NCBI GenBank assembly: GCA_016200485.1
Contig: JACQEP010000017.1
Location: forward strand, 23,736-87,735
Length of the DNA: 64,000 nucleotides
Source: Gammaproteobacteria bacterium
GTDB lineage: Bacteria; Pseudomonadota; Gammaproteobacteria; Tenderiales; Tenderiaceae
Direction: 5' to 3'
Numbering within the stretch: the stretch's first letter is position 1; every line of letters starts with the position of its first letter. The notes beneath the pieces are model-generated. The model saw only the letters and a program-made list of their open reading frames with translations, was not told where the DNA came from and searched no databases. The translations under genes and the position numbers were made by a program. Positions 1 to 9,643 of the stretch are shown here, in pieces.

Positions 1-441
1 AATCCAAACATCATCTTCTACATTTATCTCTCCATAAGAGTGAGGCTGGGCATTCATGAACGCGCCTTTACGCGTACCGTGATTAGTCGCTCTAATAACA
101 ACATTAGGCCCAATCATTACATTATCTCCGATTATCAGCTTTCCTCCCGATGCTCCAAGCTGAACATTCGTATTTACTACACAATTATTCCCAACTTCCA
201 AATATCCATCGTCATTAGCATAAATATAAAGGACACCCATAGAGCTAAAGTTGTCTCCGAGGACGATATTCTCATGACCTTTGATTACAGTACTCAATCT
301 AAATTTTACGCCTCTCCCACATTTTTTTAGTCTTAATTTAATAAAAGCGCTATATAAAGAGTCAACCCAAAAAATAATATTAAATACACGCCAAACCTTA
401 CTTCTTGCGCGAAGAGTATTGTTCGGCAAATCAGATTTCAT
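1..441 (-). CDS. Hexapeptide-repeat O-acyltransferase, 3' end cut by window edge
   Basis: An open frame begins at an ATG at 441 and runs off the left edge after 147 codons. From about residue 60 it shows imperfect hexapeptide repeats (IVLGDN, LEVGNN, LIIGDN, MIGPNV) of the left-handed beta-helix that binds acetyl-CoA in the WbbJ/maltose O-acetyltransferase group. ATNHGT and INVEDDVWI fit the active-site histidine region and the next coil. The ATG overlaps the stop of the epimerase gene as ATGA, so the two are translationally coupled. It is the last visible gene of the leftward glycan operon and probably O-acetylates a sugar; the substrate is unknown. The family call is firm, the specificity is inference. 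Confidence 0.85.
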   Translation of the reverse strand, partial: MKSDLPNNTLRARSKVWRVFNIIFWVDSLYSAFIKLRLKKCGRGVKFRLSTVIKGHENIVLGDNFSSMGVLYIYANDDGYLEVGNNCVVNTNVQLGASGGKLIIGDNVMIGPNVVIRATNHGTRKGAFMNAQPHSYGEINVEDDVWI

Positions 442-1328
442 TGATTTCGACGCACATCATCGATCAACTGCAGCAACCCTTGCCCCAAATCCACATGCAT
501 CGGTGGCACATATTTACGTCCTAGCTTCGGCTGATAGGCGTACGGGGTACGCACATAATGCCCCACATATTCGCACTCAACAAACTCGACCGCATCTGGC
601 ATACCTAGAATCTCGGCAAGCATCTTGAGCAGATCAAGCACCCGCATTGGCTCTTGCCCAGTTAGCACAACACTCTGATTACGGAAGTCCTCACCCAAAG
701 CAACAACACTCGCCCGCGCGGCATCTTCAACATGGATATACTCTCTTAATGCATCAGGGCTACCTTCATAACGCACAATCCCCGTCTGCAACGCATTGCG
801 GACTATGCGAAACAAACCATTCGTATGATCCGCACGAGGACCATAAAGGGAACCATAACGAAGAATGGTATAATCCAACCCGTATACGCGCTGATATTCT
901 TCTACATAATGCTCAGCTGCTTGCTTGCTACAACGATAAAACCCACCTTCTCGACTATATACGTAAACAGTACTGGCATAGATAAAGCGTTTAACTTCAT
1001 TCAAGCGACATGCCTCGAGCACCTGAACATTGCCGAGTATATTGACTCGCACGGTTTCCACAGGCTGATTTCGAGCTTGATTGAGGTCAGCCACAGCTGC
1101 AAAATTGTAAACCACCTCGGAACCAGTAATAGCTTTATTTAACTGTTCGACATCAAGCAAGTCACCGATAATCATTTCCTGATCAGAACGCCTCCAGGGA
1201 GAACTTATCCGATCGTAGATACGCACCCGATATCCAGCTTCACATAATTGATCAGCCACATGCGAACCCAAAAACCCACTACCACCAATAACCGTTGCGG
1301 TTCTTTTTTGATTCTCCGCAGATCGCAT
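438..1328 (-). CDS. NAD-dependent sugar epimerase/dehydratase (extended SDR)
   Basis: A 296-aa Rossmann protein of the NAD-dependent nucleotide-sugar epimerase/dehydratase family. The dinucleotide motif GGSGFLG is at residues 15-21 and the catalytic YxxxK is YRCSK at 131-135, with an upstream STVYVY strand typical of the family. It most likely modifies an NDP-hexose for the glycan assembled by this cluster. The ATG at 1328 forms a TGATG junction with the stop of the preceding dehydrogenase; a GTG one codon earlier is an alternative start. Its own stop overlaps the next gene as ATGA. I cannot tell whether it is a 4-epimerase, 4,6-dehydratase or reductase. Confidence 0.85.
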   Translation of the reverse strand: MRSAENQKRTATVIGGSGFLGSHVADQLCEAGYRVRIYDRISSPWRRSDQEMIIGDLLDVEQLNKAITGSEVVYNFAAVADLNQARNQPVETVRVNILGNVQVLEACRLNEVKRFIYASTVYVYSREGGFYRCSKQAAEHYVEEYQRVYGLDYTILRYGSLYGPRADHTNGLFRIVRNALQTGIVRYEGSPDALREYIHVEDAARASVVALGEDFRNQSVVLTGQEPMRVLDLLKMLAEILGMPDAVEFVECEYVGHYVRTPYAYQPKLGRKYVPPMHVDLGQGLLQLIDDVRRNQ

Positions 1329-2311
1329 CACAACCCCTGACTCTGAACGTCGTACTCGACTTGCGACACTTCACTTTGTAGTGGTTGACCCGTGAGGAAA
1401 CGTACAGCCTCTTCGGTGGCCTCGATTTCCATACGAGTGCGACAATCAATCGACATCGATCCCATGTGCGCAGTCAGAAGACAGCGCTCAATTTCCGCAA
1501 GTTTTCCTGTATATGGCTCATGCTCAAAAACATCTATGGCGGCACCACCTAAGTGCCCTGCCGTCATTACATCATAAAGATCATTTTCGTTGATAACTCC
1601 ACCACGAGAGGTATTAATAATCATGGCATCTGCCTTCATACTTAATAACTGCTCACGGCGGATCATATTTTTGGTAAGATGCGTTAAGGGTAGATGCAAG
1701 CTGATTATGTCTGCCTCTTTATAAATCTGCTCCTTCGTCACCCATTCCATTTTAAATTCTCTGCTCAGTTCATAGTTTGGCATGAGATCGTTAACAAGGA
1801 TCTTCGGCGTCCCAAACGCCGTGATACGACGTAGAACCCTTGTACCGATACGGCCAGCGCCAATAATGCCGACAGTCACTTCTGGTAGCCTACGCCCAAA
1901 GATCCGCTGCCATTTACCTTGGTGTAGTTCCGCATTCGATATGTGTATAGAACGCAGCAACGTAAGCATCATACCCAATGTAAGCTCTGCCACTGCCGGG
2001 GCCGGGGCATCTGGTGTATAGGAGACCTTGACCCCACGCCGTTTTGCCGCCATGAGATCGACACTATCCAACCCGATTCCAACCCTGGAAATAAGCTTAA
2101 GGTTGGGCGCATGTGCTATAACTTTATCGGTGATCGATTCAGTGCCCGCGATAATAACTTCAACATCTGCGACTAACTCGAACAACTGAGTTTCGATCAG
2201 CTTCTTATTATAAGGGTTGATTAGATACTCAATTCCCGAGTTTTCAAGCAACTCCAACGGTAAGCGATTTTTATCGCCAAAGGGTACGGTAGTAATTAGC
2301 ACCTTCGCCAT
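1328..2311 (-). CDS. D-isomer-specific 2-hydroxyacid dehydrogenase
   Basis: A 327-aa protein of the phosphoglycerate dehydrogenase-like family, which oxidises or reduces 2-hydroxyacids with NAD(P). It shows the cofactor motif GAGRIG at about 151-156, the substrate-side arginine in SRVGIG near 76, the INTSRGG loop, and the catalytic histidine in TAHMGS near the C-terminus. The start is supported by a GGAGGG ribosome site just upstream of the ATG. Such an enzyme is uncommon in O-antigen clusters. Here it may make a 2-oxo or 2-hydroxyacid substituent (for example a lactyl-type group) or a keto-sugar precursor. That role is inference. Confidence 0.85.
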   Translation of the reverse strand: MAKVLITTVPFGDKNRLPLELLENSGIEYLINPYNKKLIETQLFELVADVEVIIAGTESITDKVIAHAPNLKLISRVGIGLDSVDLMAAKRRGVKVSYTPDAPAPAVAELTLGMMLTLLRSIHISNAELHQGKWQRIFGRRLPEVTVGIIGAGRIGTRVLRRITAFGTPKILVNDLMPNYELSREFKMEWVTKEQIYKEADIISLHLPLTHLTKNMIRREQLLSMKADAMIINTSRGGVINENDLYDVMTAGHLGGAAIDVFEHEPYTGKLAEIERCLLTAHMGSMSIDCRTRMEIEATEEAVRFLTGQPLQSEVSQVEYDVQSQGL

Positions 2312-2435
2312 AATCCCTCCAAATTGTTTATCAAAACATTGATCTATTCATATCAAGTACCACCCGCCTCTGACTCCATTCATCGCAATATCGACCATGG
2401 CGTTTTTTATACCAATATCAGCGGGAAAAGTTTTC

Positions 2436-3965
2436 TTATTTCAACAGTCTCGCCGCAGCAAGGTAAACCTGCTGCGCATCATCAACCAATTCTTTTCTCG
2501 TCAACCCAGCCAGCCAAGGCATGGAATATATAAAGCCGACAACAAGTATAAAATAGATCAGGGCCGCGAACCCCATTGTAATAAGCAAAGAAAACGAGCT
2601 GCTCACCATACCGGCCACCATTGCAGCCACCCAACCCAAACCCATGCATCCCAATAAGCTTACCGGCTGATAAATCCAATCAAACGGCCAACTCCAAATA
2701 CGAGCTATAATATAAGCAATCACATTAACCTGTATAATTTGCATCACTACCATCTTAAGCGCCAAGCCTTCAGAAGCCAGCCCTAGCCCCGGCACAGCCG
2801 CATTTTCAGGCGCCAACACCAAATAAGTCACCCCCATGCTGGCAATCATGAAAACAATACCAGTAACAACCTGTATCGATACTCGTTCGGTAGCGTAGAG
2901 CATGGTACCGCCAATCTGCCCCATGGACTGGTGGACTGGATAGAGAAACATGATAGCTAAAGCTGCCGCCCCCCCGACATAGGCCGTGCCTAGCATTAGA
3001 TGCAACAAATTCTCTGCCCAGGGAACAAGAAATCCGGTGATCATTGCCCCAACCAGGAACAGTAGACGGGAGACCTTCTGATAAAGCATGCCTGCGCGTG
3101 CATAATCTCCTTGATGGTGAGCCTCCGCAATCTCCTTCCAGAAAATGCGGAGAATGGATGAAGTCGCTATCAACGCAATACCAGCAAACTGTGCACCAAC
3201 CGCATAATAGGCTTGCTCAACACTACCACCATAATTCTGCAACAACCATCGGTCAGCAAATTCATAAGCGAAACCTATCCATGCATAAGGAATTAGGGGT
3301 AAACAATAATTTAGATACTTACGAAACAATGGTTCTGCCATACTGCCAGCTAAACTAGCTTCACCCGTGGACGCATACACGTACTTTTTGTGCAATGCAA
3401 TAGCCGCCAACATATACTCCACTGCGATGGCAGCGAAAATCGCGCCAAGTCCAAGCATGCCCAACCACCAGAGCAACACTACTGCTAGCAAATGTGCCGC
3501 CGCTACCAGTACACCGAGACCCTGTGCCCAAACGGTTTGCCGCTGAGATTCTCCAGCCTGTTGAATGGCCGGCCAAACACTGTATTGCATGAAAGCGGCG
3601 ACAAAAGCCAATAGCACCAAACCCCGCTGCTCGCCATGCCAGATAGTTTCGATCCATTGCGAAGGAAAAATCAGACCGACGACGGCTAGAGGGATCAAAA
3701 ACTGTATCACTAGCCAAACAAAGTACATTCTAACAAAGCGCTTTGATCGCGACCGTTGAGACAGAAAAGTAAAAAATGCTGACGAACTTCCCATGTCCAG
3801 TAATTGTCGGACACCCAGAAATGTGCCCAGAAGAAAGGCCATATTGCCGTAAGACTCTGGCCCTAACCAGCGCGCTAACAACATCCCGGTAGCAAAGCTA
3901 AGTAGTGCCCGAAATAAACTGGCTCCGACCGTGACCACGAAGCGTGTTCGCGTAGAACCACTCAT
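2436..3965 (-). CDS. Wzx-type polysaccharide flippase
   Basis: A 509-aa, strongly hydrophobic protein with about a dozen predicted membrane helices from residue 12 to 490 and few charged loops. It fits the MATE-like polysaccharide translocase (Wzx/RfbX) superfamily, which flips undecaprenyl-linked repeat units across the inner membrane. The N-terminal stretch (RFVVTVGASLFRALLSFATGMLLARWLGPESYG) has the usual first helix followed by ARWLGPExYG. It starts 3 bp after the preceding gene ends. A flippase implies a Wzy-type or single-unit export route; no Wzy polymerase is seen in the window. Confidence 0.85.
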   Translation of the reverse strand: MSGSTRTRFVVTVGASLFRALLSFATGMLLARWLGPESYGNMAFLLGTFLGVRQLLDMGSSSAFFTFLSQRSRSKRFVRMYFVWLVIQFLIPLAVVGLIFPSQWIETIWHGEQRGLVLLAFVAAFMQYSVWPAIQQAGESQRQTVWAQGLGVLVAAAHLLAVVLLWWLGMLGLGAIFAAIAVEYMLAAIALHKKYVYASTGEASLAGSMAEPLFRKYLNYCLPLIPYAWIGFAYEFADRWLLQNYGGSVEQAYYAVGAQFAGIALIATSSILRIFWKEIAEAHHQGDYARAGMLYQKVSRLLFLVGAMITGFLVPWAENLLHLMLGTAYVGGAAALAIMFLYPVHQSMGQIGGTMLYATERVSIQVVTGIVFMIASMGVTYLVLAPENAAVPGLGLASEGLALKMVVMQIIQVNVIAYIIARIWSWPFDWIYQPVSLLGCMGLGWVAAMVAGMVSSSFSLLITMGFAALIYFILVVGFIYSMPWLAGLTRKELVDDAQQVYLAAARLLK

Positions 3966-3968
3966 AAA

Positions 3969-5609
3969 TCAGTTAATCCAGGAAAAAAACTCAACTTCCC
4001 ACTGCCGACGCCAATCTGGAGAGAAATTGGCATATCTACTTACAAACAACTGGCGCGCGCTCTGTACCTCTGGTTTTTGCCACCACGAATGGGGATCATC
4101 CATCACTTTTAAAACAAACCGGGCTGCCGCTTCACCATCCTGATGAAGAATCCCTACTGCCGCTAATCCATCAATATAAGGTTGAGCCGCATCTCTGAAG
4201 ACATAAACGTCTCGATCATAAAAACATACTGTAGGAATATTCATTGCCAGTGTTTCCAGCCATGATGATCCAAGATAGTTATGCACAACTAGTGCAGAAG
4301 AGAAAAAAGAGCGCATCCCTGATACACTTAAATCATCAAAATGCAGGTTAGGATTTACCCGCAGCAGCGAGTTAACCATGCCACATCCGTAGTCATTGGG
4401 AGATGCCCTAACCACCAATTCAGCCTTGCCATTCAGCTTTTGGACAAAATCCACTGTTTTAGAAATCATCAGCTCATTGGTCCCAGGCATGCCAGCAAAC
4501 TGAATTCGATACACATAGCGTGGCATCGCCAGCAATGTGAGCAATACCCTTACCGATTGACCTGATTTACGAGAAAAAATGGGCATTGGAAACGCTAGCG
4601 GCTTCACCTTCCTTATCTGATTTGTCCAGCCCGACGTATAAAATCTATCCGACAATCTAATTTCATAACTTTCGTTTGGCTCTATTAGCCCAAGGCCATA
4701 TCCACCACCATGCTGATGATTAAGTATTTTTGTGCCTTCCTCGCGCCAGTCTGCTGCTAGAGTCTTAAATAGGATATGACCGTGCAGGCTACTAGCCGTA
4801 TAAATTACCCTTGGCCTCGGTAACTTTAGATTGAAAACCTGCTGACGATAGGCAGCAAACCCCTCGAGATAAACAACTGGCAAATAAATCGGCAGGAGCG
4901 TCCGAAAGACATCCAGAAATGTAACTATTGATGTGTTAAATGACTCATTGCGACGCCAATCAACATCAAGCTGTGCCCTCACCGCAACGGGGTAAGAGTA
5001 GCTCTCCTGACGCGCCCAACCGCGCCAATCATAGAGCGTCTTTACCCACTCCATTGGTGAACATTTAATATATGGATTACAGAATACAAAAGGCGCCCGC
5101 CGCTTACCAATTCTCTGAACCAGCGAGTTAAGAATTCTCCGCCGCGCGCCACCCCCTGTTTCATCACCACATGTCGTACTACCCTGCACAAAAGCCCGAG
5201 CCGCTGCCTTTCCGCGATCTAACACCTCTGAAACCAGTTCTCGTATTTGGTTATTAAAGGAAAAATCATAGACGTTGGCTCGTAAAAATTCCGCACGATC
5301 GCTAAATACTGGAAATGGTCGATGATCCAAACTTGGACTATTACCGCGCATCACCTCTTGATACGCGGCATATAAGACATGACTGAATTGCATCAGCCAG
5401 TCACCACACAACAAATCATAATATGCCGTTGATCGATTCCAACCATGATAGTCATTAAGCAACTCTGCAAGTTGCCCCAAAAAAACCGGTTGTTGTGATT
5501 CCAGAAATCTCAGCGCATCCGTGATTTCAACTGACCCCCAAAAAATAGAATGAAATCCGCGATCAATATCCTCTAGATAACTCAACTTGCCTGGCAAACC
5601 CGACCCCAT
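3969..5609 (-). CDS. LIC12162-family putative transferase
   Basis: A 546-aa soluble protein that I match, from memory of the family, to the LIC12162 putative transferases found in O-antigen clusters with sialic-acid-like sugars. Recognisable segments are LLNDYHGWNRSTAYY near the N-terminus, where the family has a N-x-IHG-x-N-x-S-x-R-Y-W element, the HQHGGGYG motif around residue 290, and a C-terminal GT-B-like half (LVVHNYLGSSWLETLAMNIPTVCF) typical of glycosyltransferases that bind activated sugar. It appears to lack part of the usual N-terminal domain. A role in transferring the CMP-ulosonate or another sugar is plausible but unproven. Confidence 0.7.
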   Translation of the reverse strand: MGSGLPGKLSYLEDIDRGFHSIFWGSVEITDALRFLESQQPVFLGQLAELLNDYHGWNRSTAYYDLLCGDWLMQFSHVLYAAYQEVMRGNSPSLDHRPFPVFSDRAEFLRANVYDFSFNNQIRELVSEVLDRGKAAARAFVQGSTTCGDETGGGARRRILNSLVQRIGKRRAPFVFCNPYIKCSPMEWVKTLYDWRGWARQESYSYPVAVRAQLDVDWRRNESFNTSIVTFLDVFRTLLPIYLPVVYLEGFAAYRQQVFNLKLPRPRVIYTASSLHGHILFKTLAADWREEGTKILNHQHGGGYGLGLIEPNESYEIRLSDRFYTSGWTNQIRKVKPLAFPMPIFSRKSGQSVRVLLTLLAMPRYVYRIQFAGMPGTNELMISKTVDFVQKLNGKAELVVRASPNDYGCGMVNSLLRVNPNLHFDDLSVSGMRSFFSSALVVHNYLGSSWLETLAMNIPTVCFYDRDVYVFRDAAQPYIDGLAAVGILHQDGEAAARFVLKVMDDPHSWWQKPEVQSARQLFVSRYANFSPDWRRQWEVEFFSWIN

Positions 5610-5612
5610 GCC

Positions 5613-6563
5613 TTAACTATTCGATGTTGATTTTTTTAGCTCGTACGCTAGATAGCAATTAGTTTTTCCAATGCGCACAAACTCTCTTGAAAACAAAACA
5701 TAAAACACCAGAATTATCGGAAACCAAATTACCATCCAGACTATTTTAAATAGCGTCCGCAAAAAACTTGGGAGCATATTAAATAAACGAATTAGCGACT
5801 TAAGTAACGGGCGAGTTTGGATATCGTAGACCTTCCAAGCAAACGTACTCAGACCGACATTGCACTTCACTACTGAGAATCCGCATTGTCTAAACAACGC
5901 TTCCCATTCTTCAGGTAATTTAGAGAGGTTTGTGATTTCTTTGTAACGCCCGCTATCAAGCCGCTCGAAGTAACGTCCAAATGCGCCCGGCAGCGATTGA
6001 GCAAGCCAGTGACAAAGAAAAGCGCTCTTAAATCGACTATCATATAGAAGTATCAACATTCGACCACCAGGCCTAAGAATGCGCCTTGCCTCATCCAGCG
6101 CCCGTAGGTGATCTTTCAACCCATGTGGGGTATAGAAGAAAACAGCTTCAACTGATTCAGAAAGTAAAGGTAACTGCTCATATGGAGCACAAATCGCTTC
6201 CTGCGCAAACCCGATCTCTTTTATTTTTTCCACATGGCTTCGCTTGGCATCTATTGCTTTTTTGATAATTGGAAAATCTAATGAGTTTGCTCTAGGCAAG
6301 ATATTTTCCCGATGCGTATCATAGATATCTGCTCGACCGAGATCTGTTAACAAGTAACGATCGAACCAAATCGGAAAGCTACCACCATGCATTATATAGC
6401 TGTATACACCATCACCAGAGCCGATTTCAACGAAGTCTCCGGACCAATTTAGACGATATACAAGACTAGCGGTCAGCGTATCGTTAACTGCATCAAATGG
6501 CTTTAAAAAATACAGGGAGAAATAACGCCACAATCTAGTGGTTACGAACAACCACTGATTCAT
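5613..6563 (-). CDS. Class I SAM-dependent methyltransferase with C-terminal membrane segment
   Basis: A 316-aa protein. The N-terminal part holds the SAM-binding glycine motif VEIGSGDGVY (about residues 46-55) and a later LRPGGRMLILLYD strand typical of class I methyltransferases (Methyltransf_11-like). Near the C-terminus there is one long hydrophobic stretch (TLFKIVWMVIWFPIILVFYVLF) followed by basic residues, so the enzyme is probably anchored at the inner membrane. The start overlaps the upstream methyltransferase stop as ATGA. It likely methylates a sugar or the lipid-linked glycan; the acceptor is unknown. Confidence 0.8.
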   Translation of the reverse strand: MNQWLFVTTRLWRYFSLYFLKPFDAVNDTLTASLVYRLNWSGDFVEIGSGDGVYSYIMHGGSFPIWFDRYLLTDLGRADIYDTHRENILPRANSLDFPIIKKAIDAKRSHVEKIKEIGFAQEAICAPYEQLPLLSESVEAVFFYTPHGLKDHLRALDEARRILRPGGRMLILLYDSRFKSAFLCHWLAQSLPGAFGRYFERLDSGRYKEITNLSKLPEEWEALFRQCGFSVVKCNVGLSTFAWKVYDIQTRPLLKSLIRLFNMLPSFLRTLFKIVWMVIWFPIILVFYVLFSREFVRIGKTNCYLAYELKKSTSNS

Positions 6564-7771
6564 GCAGGCCTATGCCATACCGTATAGTTAGTCCCCAAAC
6601 CGTTATACCCCTTAAATAATAAGCCCTGAACCTGTTTCAAATCAAAATCTTTACCTTCCGTAGCTTTACGAACTATCAACGTCAACACACGATCCAACTC
6701 GCCCCCCAACTCTTCGAGATGTTTTCGCGCATAAGCCAAAACGGCCAAGCCGGCTCGATCAAACGCGTCACTGACTGCGCGCAGTTGCCCCCTAAAATCG
6801 GCAAGAGAAACGTCAGTATAAACCTCGTCTTGCAATATGCCGTTAAGGCCACTTAAAAAGGTCTCGATTTTCTCACCAAGATCATCCATATCCCCCTTAA
6901 TCTCCGAAAAGACCGTTGAATCTTCTTGCTGAGCAAAAAGCCATCGCAATCGATTAAGACTCGTGAATAATTTATAAACCTCAGACGTTCGGGAGATTGG
7001 CATGAAATAAGGTGAGTCAACCACAAATGGCAAATCGGTATTAGGGCATGTAGAGTAAAACTCCAATCCCAGCCCAGTTGCCCAGTTCATCAGCGTATTA
7101 CTTGATAGTCCTAGATAATGCGGGTTTACCAAATAGTCGTTAATAACACTGGCGGCCGTTCGCCCTCCATACTGGACTGAACGATCGATATGTTCTGCAA
7201 AACAGGTCTGCGCAATACGAAAAATTTCCTCGTCAGTTTTGTCTGCATTTACCCGAACAATCGCGCGGTGCAACAGGCGCTGAATTAACCCAGCATCCTC
7301 GACATAACCCAAGATGAGATATCCTCCTGGTTTAGCGGTTTGCGCCATGCGCTGGAACATATGCTTCTGATCTGGCACATGAGCGATAACGCCAAAACTC
7401 ACAGACAAATCAGCGCTCGCAGGTTCAATTTCAAAAGCGTCAATATCCCCAACGGAAAACCTCAGCTGGCCGGGCACTTTAAATCTATCCTTGAGCCCAT
7501 TAGCACGCTCAACTGAAATCGGATTGAAATCGAACCCCCTTACGTCCGCTCCCCAATTAGCCAGAACGACATCAACCTCGCCTGTTCCACAACCAAAATC
7601 TATGACCGTTTTCCCCTTAAACAATTCTGGTGGAAATTTCAATTTACGGAAAAAGAGATTGTAATGACTCTGCGTATATTTCCGCAGCATCTCGTCATCT
7701 TCAATATTTATTCGCGAGGGACTAACCTTTTGGAAAGCGGTAAGCACTTCTTTTTTGAATTTATTTGACAT
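6560..7771 (-). CDS. Class I SAM-dependent methyltransferase
   Basis: A 403-aa protein with a clear SAM-binding core: VIDFGCGTGEVDVVLANWG at about residues 54-72, an acidic GFDFN after strand 2, and a KPGGYLILGYVE strand. Residues beyond about 200 form an extra domain with no motif I recognise and a predicted helical stretch near 300-340. A good ribosome site (AAGGTG) lies inside the end of the upstream carbamoyltransferase gene, 2 bp away. Its partner methyltransferase overlaps its stop. The target is presumably a hydroxyl or amino group of the glycan made by this operon. Confidence 0.8.
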   Translation of the reverse strand: MSNKFKKEVLTAFQKVSPSRINIEDDEMLRKYTQSHYNLFFRKLKFPPELFKGKTVIDFGCGTGEVDVVLANWGADVRGFDFNPISVERANGLKDRFKVPGQLRFSVGDIDAFEIEPASADLSVSFGVIAHVPDQKHMFQRMAQTAKPGGYLILGYVEDAGLIQRLLHRAIVRVNADKTDEEIFRIAQTCFAEHIDRSVQYGGRTAASVINDYLVNPHYLGLSSNTLMNWATGLGLEFYSTCPNTDLPFVVDSPYFMPISRTSEVYKLFTSLNRLRWLFAQQEDSTVFSEIKGDMDDLGEKIETFLSGLNGILQDEVYTDVSLADFRGQLRAVSDAFDRAGLAVLAYARKHLEELGGELDRVLTLIVRKATEGKDFDLKQVQGLLFKGYNGLGTNYTVWHRPA

Positions 7772-7773
7772 TT

Positions 7774-9570
7774 TTACACCTTCATTATTAGCGCATGATT
7801 AAGAATTAAACCATCTAAATCACTTCGCTCCAACACGTCTAACGCTTCAGCCGGAGTATTAACAATAGGATACCCATGGAGATTAAAGCTTGTATTAAGC
7901 AGCGCGCCACGGCCAGTTAATGATTCGAACGCCTCCAATATTTCATAAACCATTGGATTTGTCTCACGATGCAGAATTTGCGCTCTAGCCGTTCGATCCG
8001 CTGGGTGACAAGCAGCAATCATCGCATCGTATCCCTCATCTGTAGTCTCAAACCCAATTGTCATGTGCGGCGACTCTAGGCTCTTAGGGTTGATGAGATA
8101 CTTGTGTACGTATTTATCCATTACCACAGGTGCAAACGGCATCCAAAAATCACGACTCTTTATAGCGGCATTAATTTTTTCCTTGACGCGCAAACTGCTT
8201 GGATCGGCCAGTATTGAACGATTACAGAGTGCGCGCTGGCCAAACTCCATTCTTCCAGCGCAGCGCGCCAAGATCTTCCCATCCTTAAGTAATGACGCAA
8301 TCCTTCTAGGCGTAAAATCACGCTCAACAATATATTTATCTTTATCGAGTATCTTGAGCACTGATTCTTCATCCTCAAATGAAGCCTCCGGCCCAAGATA
8401 AAGGTGGGGCAGTGAATACACGGACCGGCTGTCCCAACTCTTACCCTCAGCACGAATCATATCCTCAGCGAGACAAATTCCGGCGCTGATCGCCATCGAT
8501 TCATCACTAGCAGAGCCTCCCACAAAAAGATTTTCGACTTCTGGCATAGCTGCAATTCTGCCCATCGCTTTGATGTTCATGGCAACCCCACCAGAAATTA
8601 CTAATTTACGAATTCCATAGGTCGCGATACAGTTACGAACCCATTCCAACAAGAGTTCTTCTACCCAGGACTGCAGCGCCCAAGCGATGTTATCGAACCT
8701 CACTCCCTCCAGTCGCTCGCGGAACCAAAAATAACTATCTGTCGGCTTTTCATTCCATTTAAATTCCGTGCCATCCACGTACAAAGTACGCCGAAACACT
8801 TCCAACGCCTTTTTGGCATATTTTTCCCTTCCATAAGGAGCAAGCCCCATCAACTTATATTCATGTTCATTAGGCTTCATTCCCAATACGAGGGTCATAT
8901 ACCGGTAGAAGCGTGCTATTGAGCACTGATCGGTTGCATAATAACGCTCATATTTGCCATCTTCATCAAAGACTCCGATGGTTGCGTTCATACCATCTCC
9001 CCAACCATCCACGGTGAGGGCCAATATTTTTTCACCTCGAAATGGCGACGCGTAATAAGAATATGCCGCATGACATCGGTGATGATCGATCCGATGCACC
9101 TTGGACACGTCTATACCCAGGTAATTGGCAACTATCTTTACTCGGTCCTCTGGATAATGCTCATTTCGATCGCTTTTTTTATAATTTTCCCGCCAATAAG
9201 CTGCCGGATACATATTCAGATCGATTTTTTCCGGAAAAATATCCAACAAAGATTTGAGCTCGCTAGTCCGTTCAACCAGATATGGTCGCCATCTCTCATG
9301 TTGCTCTCTTAAATAGTCTTCCACAGTCCACTGACTTCTATGACAGATCGTGTCATCGAAAGGGGCAATATAACTTGCTATAGCAACACCATCTAATTCC
9401 GACGTGGAAATTCCTGCGCGACTTAAGCAATAGTCAATTGATCTCTCTGGAAAGACCTCATCATTTTTTCTTCTTGTAAATCGCTCCTCATGTGTTGCCG
9501 CGAGTACTTCTTTCCCGTCAAACAACGAGACACTAGAAGGCATATTGGTGTACATAGAAAGTAAATACAT
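7774..9570 (-). CDS. NodU/CmcH-family carbamoyltransferase
   Basis: A 598-aa enzyme of the O-carbamoyltransferase family (NodU, CmcH, TobZ), which transfers carbamoyl from carbamoyl phosphate through carbamoyl-AMP to a sugar hydroxyl. The metal and ATP site appears as HHRCHAAYSYYASPF near residue 163, with the Kae1-like SGGVAMN segment at about 312. The C-terminal YrdC-like transfer domain shows the family signature GRMEFGQRALCNRSILADP near 440 and ALLNTSFNLHGYPIVNTP near 555. Length matches the family. Within this operon it should carbamoylate the surface glycan or its ulosonate. Confidence 0.92.
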   Translation of the reverse strand: MYLLSMYTNMPSSVSLFDGKEVLAATHEERFTRRKNDEVFPERSIDYCLSRAGISTSELDGVAIASYIAPFDDTICHRSQWTVEDYLREQHERWRPYLVERTSELKSLLDIFPEKIDLNMYPAAYWRENYKKSDRNEHYPEDRVKIVANYLGIDVSKVHRIDHHRCHAAYSYYASPFRGEKILALTVDGWGDGMNATIGVFDEDGKYERYYATDQCSIARFYRYMTLVLGMKPNEHEYKLMGLAPYGREKYAKKALEVFRRTLYVDGTEFKWNEKPTDSYFWFRERLEGVRFDNIAWALQSWVEELLLEWVRNCIATYGIRKLVISGGVAMNIKAMGRIAAMPEVENLFVGGSASDESMAISAGICLAEDMIRAEGKSWDSRSVYSLPHLYLGPEASFEDEESVLKILDKDKYIVERDFTPRRIASLLKDGKILARCAGRMEFGQRALCNRSILADPSSLRVKEKINAAIKSRDFWMPFAPVVMDKYVHKYLINPKSLESPHMTIGFETTDEGYDAMIAACHPADRTARAQILHRETNPMVYEILEAFESLTGRGALLNTSFNLHGYPIVNTPAEALDVLERSDLDGLILNHALIMKV

Positions 9571-9643
9571 TAATTATCGCCCCATACTTAAGTAATTTTC
9601 GATCGTAATATCAGACAGTCTCTCGAAATGTCAGATTCGCGAG

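Noticed and set aside
40..628. Plus-strand open frames at the left edge
   Set aside because: They lie opposite the acyltransferase and epimerase genes, whose minus-strand reading gives clear family motifs.
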